From NCBI GenBank assembly GCA_001724265.1, contig MEDY01000433.1, positions 1 through 22,941 on the forward strand: 22,941 nt of DNA, read 5' to 3'. The translations under genes were made by a program, and so were the position numbers. The notes below the pieces were generated by a model. It searched no databases. It saw nothing but the letters and a program-made list of their open reading frames with translations, and was not told the DNA's origin. Below, piece after piece: positions 1-11,334 of this stretch. This stretch comes from Rhizaria sp. SCN 62-66 (lineage: Eukaryota; Rhizaria, unplaced). Each line of letters begins with the position of its first letter. Position 1 is the first letter of the stretch.

Positions 1-1
1 C

Positions 2-330
2 GCCGCGGGCGCCGCTGCCGCGGGCGCGCATGGCGGGGGCCAGGTGAAACGGTCCGCAACCGGGGCCGCGCTGGGCGGCGGCGGCGGTGCGGCGGCGGCG
101 GCTGCTGCAGTGCTGGCGGCCGCGGCCACGGCGGGGCACGACGGCGGGGCGGCTGCGGTGGGCAAGGGCAAGGTGGCGAGGTTGGCATATGCCGCGGGCG
201 CGCCTGCGGACGGCGACGGCGACGACGAAGACGACGATGACGCCGACGCCGACGCCGCGGGCGAGGACGGTGACGACGGCGACGGCGGCGACGACGACGA
301 TGATGACGGCACGGGGGGCGCAGGCACCCT

Positions 331-362
<32 letters not shown>

Positions 363-481
363 CTGACGGCACCACCAACGGCTTGCAGGGCGACGGCGGA
401 GCGCATCATTACGGCGACGACGACGGCGGCGTGAATCCCAACAGTTTCGCCTACTACCAGCACCAGCAACAACAACAGCAG

Positions 482-513
<32 letters not shown>

Positions 514-2557
514 GCAGCAGCAGTTCGGCGCCGGCGCCGCCAGCGCCACCGGCCTCAGGCTCGCTTACAACACCTCCGCAGTCCGCCCGGGCTCTGCCTC
601 CGGCTCTGCCGGCGCTGGCGCTGGCGCTGGCTCCGGCGCTGGCGCGGGAGCGAGTCAGCTGCAGTCGCACGGCCACCACCACGGCCACGGTCACGGTCAC
701 CACGGTCATAGCCCGACCCCGTCGTCGTCAGTCTCGCCCTCGCCCCACGGCCACGGCCACGGCCACGGTCACGGCCACGGGGCGGGGAGCCAGCTGCAGC
801 TGCAGACGCAGACGCACACGCAGACCCAGTCGCAGTCGTCGCCGTCGCTGTCGCTGGCTGCGCCGCCCCCGTCCGCTCTATATGCGACCATCTTAAGCCG
901 TCAGCGGTCCGCGCACGCCGCCGCCGCGGCCGCCGCCGCCGCCGCCGCGGCCGGCTCCGGCTCCGGGTCGACCGGCTCTGGCGCCCTGGGCGCCGCTGGC
1001 TCTGCGGTGGGCACCCCATCGGGCCCCGCGGGGGCCGCCATGGCCGCGGCCAGCTCCACCCCCATCTCCCACGGCCACGGGGCCGGCGCCGGCAGCGCGG
1101 GGAGCGACGACCCCAACTCGTCCTTCAGCGGCGTCGGCGGCGGGCTCGTCGCCGCGGCGGCCACGGGCGCGAACCTCGCCAGTCTCGCCACGGCCGCCGG
1201 CGGCGGCGCGGGCGGCGCGGGCGGCGGCGGCGGTGGCGGCCACTTCAAGCCCATCTTCGGTGACCCCGAGATCAACGCCGTGGGCGCGGTCACCGGCGCG
1301 GTCACTGGCGGCGCGGCTGTGGCAGTCGGCACTGGCAGCGGCCCCGCGAGCAGCCGCAGCACGCCCATCACCGCCCACAGTCACCCTGCCGCCGCCGCGG
1401 GGGGCTCCGGCGTCAGCACAGGCTCCGGCTCCGGCTCCGGCTCTGGCTCCGGCTCCGGCTCCGGGCCCAGCGCGGCGTCGGCAGCGTCCGCGGCGTCGGC
1501 CCTCGGCGGCGGCGTCGGCGGCGGCGTCGGGGTCTCATCCAACACGGCCTCGGCGCTGGCGCGGAACCCGCTCTTCCGCGGCCTTAACGCGGCCGCCGCG
1601 GGGGCCGCTAATAGCAACAACCCGGGGGCCACGGGCGCTGCGAACGCCGCGGGCGGCGGCTTGACTTCGAGCACGACGCACCTGGGGTACACGCTGTCGT
1701 CCACCGTGGCCGCGGTGGTGGCGGGCCGGTCGCGTACCGCGTCGCCGCTCGGCACGCCCGCGGGCGCCGGCGGGGTCTCGGTCGCAGGCCTGTTGCCGGG
1801 CGGGGGCGCGCACGGTCACTCGGCCCACGGTCACGCCGCGCACGGTCACTCGGCGCACGGCCACCACCTGCACGCGCACCACCACGGCCACGGCCACGGT
1901 CACTCGGCTCACGGTCACTCGGCCCACGGTCACCACGGCCACCCCAGTATCACCGTTACCGGCGCCAGCGGCCTCTCCGCCAGCGGTCTCACTGGCACCG
2001 GCCTTTCGGGCGCCGGCCTGTCCGGAGCCGGCCTCACTGGAGCCGGTCTCTCTGGCGCCGGACTCAGCGGCTCCGCGGCGCGCGCGCTCGGTCTGTCCTC
2101 TGGCGGCCCCAGCGCCGTGTCGGGGCTCGTCGGCCTCGGCAGCGGCGCCGCGCTCGGCGTCACCAACAGCGCACTGGGCGCCGGCGGCCTCGGCGGCGGC
2201 TCACTGGGCGGCGGACTGCTGCTGTCCGGCGTCGGCGCTCACGGCCACAGCGGGGCGGTCGGCGGCGCGATGAGTGGCGCGATGGGCGGCGGCGTGCGGC
2301 TCACGTCACTGTCCCCACTGGGCGCCTCGGCCATGATGGGCGTCGCGGCGCGCGCCGGGCTCGGGCTCGCAGGCAATGCCAACGCCGTCAGTGCTGCCGG
2401 CGGCGGAGTGCCGCCGGCCGTCGCCGCCGCCGCCGCTGCTGCGGGCGCGGGCGCGGGCACAGGTCCCGCCGTCGGCGGCGGGCTGCTCAGCAGCTTCGCG
2501 CTGGGCGCGGCCGCGGGCAGCAACAGCGCCAATAGTAACGCCAACAACAACGCGTAA
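2..2557 (+). CDS. Low-complexity protein, 5' partial (C-terminal 851 residues)
   Basis: The frame is open from the first bases of the window to a TAA at 2555-2557. The start therefore lies upstream, and a GTG at 44 should not be taken as a start in a eukaryote. I recognise no family. In order, the protein shows an Ala/Gly stretch, a long Asp/Gly acidic region (about 210-430), a 20-residue Gln run (464-523), Gly-His repeats (about 665-780), a Ser-Gly repeat (about 1412-1467), a second, longer His/Gly/Ala/Ser repeat (about 1809-1944), seven AGLSG-like five-residue repeats (1967-2071) and an Asn/Ser-rich tail. The Gln run mixes CAG and CAA, and other repeats mix synonymous codons, which favours this as the real coding frame. 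Long open frames on the other strand are by-products of the GC-rich sequence. A role in metal binding (His repeats) or condensate formation is conceivable, but nothing in the sequence proves it. Confidence 0.6.
464..523 (+). repeat. Polyglutamine tract, 20 codons, mixed CAG/CAA
   Basis: Twenty consecutive Gln codons lie in the gene 1 frame, preceded by Gln-His. CAG and CAA are interspersed, so the tract is not a pure DNA microsatellite. Maintenance at the protein level is likely. Confidence 0.95.
1809..1944 (+). repeat. His-rich repeat (HGHSAHGH type)
   Basis: In the gene 1 frame, units of His-Gly-His-Ser-Ala recur with variants such as HGHAA and HHLHAHHHGHGHGH. A shorter Gly-His array lies at about 665-780. 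His/Gly repeats of this kind can bind Zn, Ni or Cu in known proteins. No such activity can be shown here. Confidence 0.85.
1967..2071 (+). repeat. Seven tandem five-residue repeats, consensus AGLSG
   Basis: Seven in-frame 15-base units encode SGLSA, SGLTG, TGLSG, AGLSG, AGLTG, AGLSG and AGLSG. Synonymous codons differ between units. The five-residue period with a central Leu resembles pentapeptide-repeat proteins (A-D/N-L-x-x), but Gly stands where those have Asp or Asn. Confidence 0.85.
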
Positions 2558-3618
2558 GGGGCGGCGTGCTGTGTGTCGTACACAGGCGCGCAGTCGATGT
2601 TGTCGTTCGCCGCGAATGCGAAGAAAGAAAATTGTGAACCAAACCAATAACCATTATCGAGATGTTGGAGCGACACAGGTACAGCTCAACAGAGGTCCAA
2701 CTTCAATTTCAATCGCACCCGCTTCCACAGCCGCAGTCACGATGTTCAACCACGCTCAGTCACCGTCTCATTTTTGTTGCGACAACTGGGTGGCGAGCTA
2801 CGTGTGCGCGTGTGCGCAGTGCTTTTGCGTTTGCTTTGCTGCTATTTGTAATTTGCTCTGCCTTGCTGCTCTAATGTATCGGTAACAATATAACTAATTA
2901 TATAACCCCATTATTTCCCAATCATTACTACGTAGTCTTAGTCTCGTGGTCTTTCCCCACACACAACACAGTACAGTACAGTCTATCTTATTTTGTTTTC
3001 TTTTCTTGTCAATGTGTTTGTTCATAGCCGCCCCATTGTATCAGCTCTTTCTACATACTACTAACCTCTGTCGTATAGACCTGACCATCCCCAATACCAC
3101 CATTACGCCCACCCACGGCAGTGTTTCACTGTTCCGACTTACACTTACAAAGTAGATCACTTAACGACATAGCGATGCCGCATTCAATACAATTTCATTT
3201 CCGTTTCAAATATTTGCCGAACGCATAATTGTTAATGAATATTGAATATCACACTTACATTTTCAGTTCTATCATATTCAGAGTGTATCTCGCAGCATTA
3301 TAAGAAAACCGAGAAAACCGTTTGTGACGCAGCGGCGGAGGCCAACAGGCAACCAAGCGGCGCGTGGCGTTTGCAAGCGTCGCGAGCAATCTTTAACGCG
3401 GATATGCCACATCAGGAGTCCGTTACTCGAAATGTGGCACCGAAACCCGAGTATAATGATAGTAAATATATATATTATTCATGTAACACTTTTCAAGCCT
3501 TACGATAAAGTACTCTACTGCGCCTTGATATGCCCCTCACCAAAGCAGGGCCAAAACAACCCTCACCTCGTTCCTTTTTATAATCTTCAGACGTAGTTCT
3601 GCGCATTTGCAGCCGATT
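2558..3618. other. Intergenic region between genes 1 and 2
   Basis: About 1.06 kb of AT-richer DNA holds the 3' flank of gene 1 and the 5' flank of gene 2. Short open frames here show no protein-like composition. A TATATATAT stretch at 3467-3475 lies about 150 bases before the gene 2 ATG and could be a core promoter element. In the gene 2 frame a TGA occurs at 3526-3528 and the first ATG is at 3619. No RNA gene was recognised. Confidence 0.7.
3467..3475 (+). promoter_or_regulatory. Possible TATA-like element for gene 2
   Basis: TATATATAT lies in an AT-rich stretch about 145 bases upstream of the ATG at 3619. Such runs are common in AT-rich intergenic DNA, and no transcription start is known, so this is a weak call. 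Confidence 0.2.
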
Positions 3619-6600
3619 ATGCGCCCGAGCAACCACCATGCCAATGGTGCCGGTGCTCCCGCAGCGGGTTCCGGTGCGTTTTCAGGCGCGGTTGTTGCTT
3701 CCCGGCCGCCACACGTCTCGCTGTCATCGTGCTACTACTCCCTGGCGGCTTTCCACTTTGACCCGCTCACCAAGGCCTCGCACCGCGTCGTGCTCACCTT
3801 CGCGCCCCGCACACGCAGCCTTGTGCTCAGCACCCTTGCCACACCGCGGCTCTCGTTCCCATTCGCCGCGTTCCGCGCGTGCAGCTTCAGCGCGTCCCCC
3901 GACGTCATGCTGTCAGGCTCTGCGACGAGCGCGAGCATCACGGCGCACTCGCTCACGCTCACGCTCGCCGCCGCAACCAACACCGGCGCCAAGGCGACTA
4001 CGCCCACGCAGACGCTGTCGCTTGCTTTTGCCACGGCAGCGGTTGCGTCTCGTGTCGCCACCACCATCAACAAACTCATATCCGTCTTCGCCAGTCCTGA
4101 CTATGCTAATGCTAGCAGTGCGGACGCTGTGACGGCCGCGCTCGGCCGCGCCGCCGTGCCCGCGGCGACGCTGCTCGAGGGCTCTGTGCTGCTGGGCAAC
4201 CAGATTACGGCCACCACGTTCATCACCATCAACAACGTTGCCGCCGACGGCGCCCATGGCGGCGCAATCAGCCGCCGCAGCAGCGAGGTTTCGGGCCAGA
4301 TCGACGACGCAGACGGTGGTAAGCGCGGACTCGGCGGCGGCTGGACCGAGAAGTACCTCATTCTTACCCAGGACCGGCTTTTTGTCTTCACCACAACCCC
4401 GGCAGCGAGCAGCACGAACCAGGGCAACATCCACGGAGGCAGCAGTGTTGTGGTGCCCATCGAAGCCTTTTCGCTGACGTCGATCGTGGGTATGGCCGCG
4501 ACGGCGACCAACACTACGCTGCCCACGCTGCCGCGCTTCGACACCATTACGCAGAGCCACACCGCGGCCGCGGACGGCGACGACGCTGACGCTGACGGCG
4601 GTGCGATCCACGGCCACAGCGGCAGCGGCGGCGCAGGCGCAGGCGGAATGACTGGTGGGCGGACGAAGACGACGACGACTACCATCACGACACCCGGCAA
4701 GGGCGCGGTTACCACCAAGACCACCGTCATCATTCCCGGCTCTAAGGGCAGCAACGGCGCCGGTGACCGTGCGCAGCACGAGCTCAACAGCAACCAAGCC
4801 CCGCAGATGGCCCTGCTGTCGACGGACCTGTCGACGCCGCTGGTGTTCCTGTTCCCGTCGCACGACGCATGCCGCCAGTGGTGCGCCGCGGTCACCGCTG
4901 CCGTTGCCGCGGCCAAGACGGCCCGCGACGCCGCGCGCGCGAAGAAGTCAGGCCGCGAGCGCGAAAAAGCAATCCGCGGGGAGGCCGTGGTGCGCGCCGC
5001 CGCCGACGCCGCCGACGGGAAGACGGTCCCCGGGGGCGTACTTAGCCCGTCTAAGGGGGGCCTCAGGGGCGACATGGGCGTGGGCGCTGGCGCGGCGGGC
5101 GCGGCGGGCGTCGCCGGTACGATCGCCATCACGATCGACAGCTTCGGCCCCGAGCCCGACGCCGATTACGACTCTGCTCACGCCCGCTCGGGCGACTGTG
5201 GCGACGGTGGTGGCGGTGGGTACACGGTGCCGATGCCGCCCGCCGAGTACGACTGGGGCCACTACCCGCCGCCGATCACGCCGCTGCTGGCGCTGAACCG
5301 CGCCGCTAACAGTAACAGCCGCAGCAGCGTCGTCGGCTCGCTCAGCGCCGCCGCGCGCTCTGTCGTGCTTGCGCCCTACCGCGGCAGCTGCGACGCGGCG
5401 CCGTACGTGCCTGCGACGCTCACGCCCTCGCAGCACAACACCGCGCTCTTTACCACCGACGGCAACGGCTCCGTCTCGGGCTCTGGCCCGAACCCCAGCT
5501 CCGTGGGGGCGGGCGTGTTCGCGGCGGGCGCGCTGGCGCTGGCGTCGGGGCTGGCCCACCACGCCGCGCTGCTGCCCAACGGCTCGCTTCACCTCTGGGG
5601 CTCCAACAGCGCCGGGCAGCTGGGTTCAGGCCCCAGCCCGCTCTACGCGCCCGCGCCGCTCGCGCTCACTCCGCTTCACGCGCTCCACGTCGCCATGGTC
5701 GCCTGCGGCGCCAGCCACACAGTCGCGCTCGCCTTTCCCTCTAACCCTAGCCACAGCAACCGCCACGGCCACGGCAACGGCGCGATGGACGGCGGCGCGG
5801 TGTTTGTGTGGGGCAGCAACGCGCGCGGACAGCTCGGCCTGGGGCCCGCGGCGCGCGTGCCGCTGTCGGCGACGCCGCGGCGCCTGGCGCTGCTGCCGCC
5901 GGTGCGCTACATCGCCGCGGGCGGCGACGCCAGCGCCGCTCTCACGGTCTCCGGCCGCGGCTACGCCTGGGGCGCCGACGCCGCCGAATGCGGGCTGTTT
6001 CTGCTTGACCCGGAGCAGAGCCTGCAACTGAGCGTCGGCGCCAACGGCGGCGATGCGAGCAGCGCGAGCCAGACTGCTTCTGCGGCTGGTAACGCTGTGA
6101 GTGTCGCCGTTGTGGGCGAGTATGATGACGGCGACAGTAACGGCGGCGACGCAAAGTCTAGCCGCGTCGTCGCGACACAAGTGCCGCGCGCGGGAACACT
6201 TGCATCTGCGTCGTCGTTGTCCTCTGCGTCACTGCAACAGCAGAAGCCGCCCCAGTGCGACCCGCGGCTGACATTCCCGCGCCACTGCGCGCCGCTGGAC
6301 GGCCCGCTGGTGCAGCTGGCGTTGGACCCGCCCTCGGGCTGCGCGCTCGCGCTATATGCGCCGAACCCCTCGCCCGCGATGCGCTTCTTCCCCTCGCTGC
6401 GCTACGCCGCGCGCTTCCTCGCCCCGGGCGCCAGCGCCGGCGCGAGCGGCGTCTTCCACGCGCTCGTGGAGCGGGCGAGCGCGACCGCGCGCTTGCAGCG
6501 ACTGCAGCAGCGGCAGCAGGCGCAGCAGGACCTCGAGGACGACGAAGACGAGGACGGCGCTGTCCGCGGCTGTGAGAGCGTGAACTTGGATTACGCTGAG

Positions 6601-9600
6601 TCCGGCGGCGGCGACGACGACGACGATGACGACGATGATGACGACTTTGGCGCCTCATCACGCAACTACCTCGGCCGGCCGAAGAGCTCTAAGGGCTACT
6701 TGGACCCTCTGTTCGTGCCCTCCGGCATCGCCTACGACTGTGCGCAGCTGGCCGCGCTGGCGCCCACGGCCATCGCGCTCGTCGGCGCCGTCGCCGCGGT
6801 GACCGACAACGGCGGCGAGCTATACTTTGCCCCCCCGACCCACGCCGCAGCCGCTGCCGCGGCCTCGGGCTCCAGCTCGAGCGCGAACGCGGCCATCGCG
6901 GCCGCAGTCGCAGCGGCAAACCCACCGCCGCCGCTGGCCGCTTCCGCTGTCGCGAGTGTAGGCGTAAGCAGCAATGCCGCGGGCGCGAGCGGCGCGAGCG
7001 CGGACGCCGCTGCGAGCGCGGCCGCTGCGGCGCGGACCGCGGTGCAGCAAAGTGAGACGCGCGCCAATACGCTGGGCATTCTGTCACAGCCGCTGCTCTT
7101 CGGCAACGCCTTCGGGGGTGACGCGGCCGAGAACAAGAGCAAGAGCGCGTTCAACATCAAGTTCACCACTGAGAATAAGGCCGACGGCGCCCCTGTCAGT
7201 CCGTCTCAGGCTGCGCGCAACGCTAACGGCGACTACAACATCGCGGCGACCAAGACCACGGCCGCTGTCGTGCGCAAGCAGAAGCAGGCCGCCGAGTCCG
7301 TCGAGGTGCAGTCGCTACTTTCGTCCGCGCCGCGCATCCCGCCCGTAGCCATTTTTTCGGAACCGCGCCTGGCATCTGTCACGGGCGGCGCGCTTACGGT
7401 TGTTTCGCTCTCCCCCGCGCCCGTCTCCGTCTCTGCCCCCATTTCGACAGCATCCGCATCGAGCGACGCTGCGAGTGCGGCGACTCTGGGCGACTGCGGT
7501 TTCGTCGCCTCGACCGTGAGCGGCGACGTCTGGCATTTCTCCGTCAACAGCAACAGCAGCGCTGGTGCCGGTGCGTTCAAGCCGGCGGCGGTGCACGTGT
7601 CCTTCGCGTCCCCCGTTACCGCGCTCGCGCTCATTTCCCCTGCCCCATACCATAGTAGCGCCAGCACCGCTGCCTCCAGCGGCGCGAGCGCCACGTCGCC
7701 TGCCTGCTTGCTCGCGCTGTCGACAGTGCCTCTGGCGCCGACCGCGCCCCCCGCCGCGCTCACCTCCGCGGGATCCGCCTTCGCCGCCGCCGCCTCCTCC
7801 GCCTCGGGCTCCGCCGCCGCGGGGTCCGCCTTCGCCGCCAAGGCCGGGCCGGGTCGGGCGGCGCCGAGCCGCGGCGCTCCGGCCCGGTCCTCGCCCCAGG
7901 TGCCCTCGGTGCTCAGCAAGTACCTGGACAACCCCGGAAACCTCCCCTTGGCCTCACAGGTGCACAGCGGCTGCACTGGCAGCGGCAATGGCAGCGCGCG
8001 CGCCTCCATCTTTGCTCCAATCGCCCACCATAACGATTCCGACGCGGCGCAGGCCCCGCCGGCGACGGTGAACCTCGGCGGGGCCAGCTCGGGCGCGGCG
8101 GCCCCGCGGCGCCCCGCTCCCTCTGGCGCGGGCGGGGCAGGCGGCGGCGACGCGCTGGCTGGGCTCGCGGGCGGCGCCGTGGCCGACTCCTCGGCCGCGG
8201 TCGCGCTGCAGGCCATGATGCGTAACATGGCCCTTGCCAGCAACGGCGGCGGCGGCGGCGGCAGGGGCGTGGACGTGGGCGCGGCGCTGGCGGCCGCGAG
8301 CGCGGTGCTCAACGCGCACACGGGCGCCACCGACGCCGCTCTGCTCGTCAAGGCGCCCGCCAAGCAGGCGCCGCGCCGGCCGCCCACGGCTGCTCACGCG
8401 GGCGCCGCTAGCAGCTCTAGCGCTGGCAGCGGCTTCGGCGCGGGCGCGAGCGCGAGCGGCAACGTGAGCAGCCACGGCAGCGGAGCCGTCGCGCTCGTCG
8501 GCCTGTCCAGCCACGCCGCCGGCGGGCGCGCCGCCACTGCGGGCGCCGGCCTGGGCGTCAACGTGAGCAGCCCTGGCGGCGCGCATCAGGGAGGTGCAAG
8601 TGCTTCGCACAACGACGTGGGGCTGACGCCCAAGAGCAACGCGCTGCACGGCATGTACAAGGGCGGCTTTGTCCCCGCGCCCAACGCCGTGCGCATCGCC
8701 AACCACACCAACGCCAACTCCACCACCACCGCGCACGCCAACTCTCATGCCCACGCTGGCGAGAGTCGCGGCGGCGGCGGCGGCGGCAAGGCGCGGACAG
8801 CGGCGGCGGGGCGCAGCGTGAGCTTCGCGGCCGGGGTCGGCGCCGACGCGGATGACCGCGATGACGACGGCCACGGCTACGGCGCGTACGACGACGACGC
8901 GGAAGCGCCGCCGCCGCCGCCGCCGCCGCCGCAGCCCTTCACGCCCTCAGCCAACTCGCAGGCGTCGCGCTTCTACGCCTCTCAGTTGTCGCCGCAGTCC
9001 GCGCTGTCGCCGCCGCCGCCGCCACCGCCGCTGTCCACCACGCCGCCCCCGCCGCCGCCGCCGATGTCTGCGCTTTCGCCCTACGCCACTGCTGATGCCG
9101 ACGCGGACGTGTACGCAGAGGCGGCCCTCTCGCCGCCGCCGCCGCCGCCGCCCGCGGAGGTTGACGGCGGGCCCATCGCGGGCGGCTTCAGCTACGGATT
9201 TACCCCGGGCGCCGGCGCGGGGCTTCGCAAGACGGGGCGGCTTAACTTCGAGGCGACCACGAGCGCTGCGAGCCTGCCACCGCCGCCGACACCCACCAAG
9301 GCCGCCGGCGCGGACGCGGGCGGCGCGTTTATCGCGCCCGTTAGCCGCAGCGCCGCCAAGGCTGCGTTGGCAGCTAGTAACGCTAACAGCGACGCCAGCA
9401 GCAGCACGGCTAAATTTGCGCAGAATGCTGCCAACAACAAGGCAGTCGGCGCGCGCGCTATCGGCAACTCTGGCGCCACTGGCCCGATCAGTGCCGGCGC
9501 TGGTGCTGCTGCTGGCGGCGGCGGGAGCGCGGGCATTGCGGCTGCCGTTAGAGCGCGCTTCGGCGGCGGTGGCAGCAATGCCACTGTGACCTCGCATGCT

Positions 9601-10071
9601 GACGGCGACGACGATGATGACTGGAATGCCTTGCCGCCTCCTGCCGCCGCCAAGTCGCCCATCGCCAAGCCCGCCGCCGCCAGCAAGCCTGTTGCTAGCT
9701 CCGGCGGCAACGCGTTCTCGCACTTTTTTGCCGGCGTGCCCCCCGTGTCCGCTCCCGTCACTGCGCCTGCCTCTGCTACGAATAACAACAGCAGCAGCAA
9801 CAACGCTAAGCCGGCGCCTGCGCCAGCCACTCCCGTTGCCGCGCCCGTGTCGTCGTTTAAGGCCCCGTCGCGGCCTCCCACGACAACCAGCGGCGGCTTA
9901 ATTTCCAACACTGGCGGCCTATCTTTCACGCAGAGCAACAAGGCTGCAGTGCTTCCCCCGCGTCCCAGCGTTGCTTCCACCTCTAGCTCCGGCTCGAGTT
10001 CTAGCTCTGCTGCACCTGCGCCTGCCGCTGCCGGCGGCAGTGGTTTCTTCAACCCCCACTACAACAAGAGC

Positions 10072-10108
<37 letters not shown>

Positions 10109-10269
10109 GCAGCGGCGGTGCGAAGGGCGCCGGCGCCGTCGCGCTGTCGCCCGCGGCCTCGGCCTCGGCGGCACACCGTGCACGTGCCGCGGCCGCCGCG
10201 GCCGCGGCGGCGGCGCAGGATGACGATGACGACGACGACCCTGACCTGTGGGAGCTGCCCCCGCCTTAA
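3619..10269 (+). CDS. Large PH domain / RCC1-repeat protein with Pro-rich and acidic-Trp motifs (2216 aa)
   Basis: Start choice: a TTG at 3607 is in frame, but the first ATG after the in-frame TGA (3526-3528) is at 3619. Residues about 25-165 look like a mixed strand/helix domain, possibly a first PH-like fold. Residues about 185-311 plus 395-430 fit a PH domain: an early GSVLLGN strand, a WTEKYLILTQDRLFVFTT segment, and a final helix with the typical Trp (Trp421). It is split by a Gly/His/Thr-rich insert. Residues about 628-800 hold RCC1-type blades: WGSNSAGQLGSG (Trp660), VWGSNARGQLGLG (Trp731) and AWGADAAECGLF (Trp784). Weaker blade-like segments occur near residues 1060 and 1305, so the propeller may be interrupted by low-complexity inserts. 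The C-terminal half is disordered, with poly-Pro at about 1763-1848 and two acidic-Trp-Leu-Pro3 motifs, one of them at the extreme C-terminus. PH domains usually bind phosphoinositides or proteins. RCC1 repeats can act as exchange factors or scaffolds. The exact function is unknown. No FYVE or GEF catalytic domain was recognised. Confidence 0.85.
8905..9162 (+). other. Proline-rich (FH1-like) segment of gene 2
   Basis: Within the gene 2 frame, four runs of seven to eight prolines are separated by Ser/Ala-rich spacers. Such tracts commonly bind SH3, WW, EVH1 or profilin. Nearly all Pro codons are CCG, with some CCC and CCA. Confidence 0.8.
9601..9642 (+). other. Acidic-Trp-Leu-Pro3 motif, copy 1
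   Basis: The encoded residues are DGDDDDDWNALPPP, in a disordered region. The same pattern recurs at the very end of the protein (10219-10266). Confidence 0.75.
10219..10266 (+). other. Acidic-Trp-Leu-Pro3 motif, copy 2 (C-terminal end)
   Basis: The last residues of gene 2 are DDDDDDDPDLWELPPP, directly before TAA at 10267-10269. The position at the extreme C-terminus and the match to copy 1 suggest a short binding motif. An acidic run with a Trp near a C-terminus also recalls the Arp2/3-binding acidic segment of WASP-family proteins, but no WH2 motif was seen. Confidence 0.75.
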
Positions 10270-11334
10270 GTTAGGCTGTGCGGGGATGCGATGGTCACCC
10301 ACACCCCGTTTTATTACTCTAAACAATTATTGTAAGGCTTACGGATCAATACTGCTTGTTTGCAGTCTAGTTCTTTTTTCTTTGTGGCCTCAGTGGCTAG
10401 CGTGACACATATCCGAACATACGGACACTTCAGTGCTATTTCCCAGTTTAAAGTGCCTGAGTATTTGTATATCTGGGCGCTTCGCGTTGTCATAGTTTCT
10501 GAGGCCTTTGTACAGCTTTTTTTAATGTGACGGCAAAAGGAAGTATTCAAGCACACTTTTGGAACTTTGTTGTGTTGGTCTTTGTTATAATCTTTCTCAT
10601 AACCATGTTTTGATTGTTTTCTTTCATTCGGTCTGTTCTAAGCGTTCGTTTCATCGGGATCTGCACTAGTTGCTGTTGTTCACTTTCTAGTCACAGTAAC
10701 AGTCCGTCCATGTATCTCTTCTCTTGTACAAATATTCAAATCGTAACTTCGCAACATCACTATTTTCTATCGTGCAATTTCGATGCATTTCTCGGCAATA
10801 TAGCTTCATTGATTTGTGTATCAACAACCTGTACATTTGTCGTTTGCATCAAGCAGCAAACAAAACGTTAATACATCACGGTCGTAAGCTAACACGCGAC
10901 TTCGCACAAAAGATGCATCCGTAAATTGTTTTGAGAGAAGATTATGTTTATTATTATATAGAGTGATAAAATATAAAACGTCAAAATGTACAAAACAGAC
11001 AGTACTTAACATATTAGAGTCAAATCAATATTCCCTGCCTCTTGTCGCAGCACAGCAATCATTAGAATCACGCAAATCAACAAAAGACGTTGAGTGAGGT
11101 GATTATAAACTCTGCTGTGTACAATGACATGCATATTACTTTTTTTTTTGTTTTTGTTTAGAACTATTTCTCTTTGGTTTTTGTTGGCTTTTTTTTTCCA
11201 TCATAACTTTCTAATGACAGCTTTCTACAATTCAACCACCTTCCTTCCAAGATCACAGCGAATCAAGCACTTATGCCGAGCACGCACTCGAGTAGAATGC
11301 GAAAACTGCAGCCGCCGAGCAGTCTCGTGCGCGC
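10270..11334. other. Convergent intergenic region between gene 2 and the P2X gene
   Basis: About 1.06 kb of AT-rich DNA lies between two stop codons facing each other, so it holds both 3' untranslated regions and terminators. T-rich runs occur near 11140-11200. Small open frames lack coding character. No RNA gene or repeat was recognised. Confidence 0.7.

Noticed and set aside
44-46. GTG as start of gene 1
   Set aside because: The frame is open to the window edge and GTG is not a normal eukaryotic start. The gene is treated as 5' partial.
2-2557. Collagen-like, silk-like or antifreeze identity for gene 1
   Set aside because: No G-x-y triplet collagen pattern or regular Thr-Ala-Ala spacing is sustained. 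Composition alone does not support a family call.
3607-3609. TTG as start of gene 2
   Set aside because: An ATG lies four codons downstream at 3619 and is the first in frame after the upstream TGA.
7233-8387. 384-residue minus-strand open frame inside gene 2
   Set aside because: Antisense shadow in GC-rich low-complexity DNA. The + frame carries PH/RCC1 domains and continues unbroken through it.
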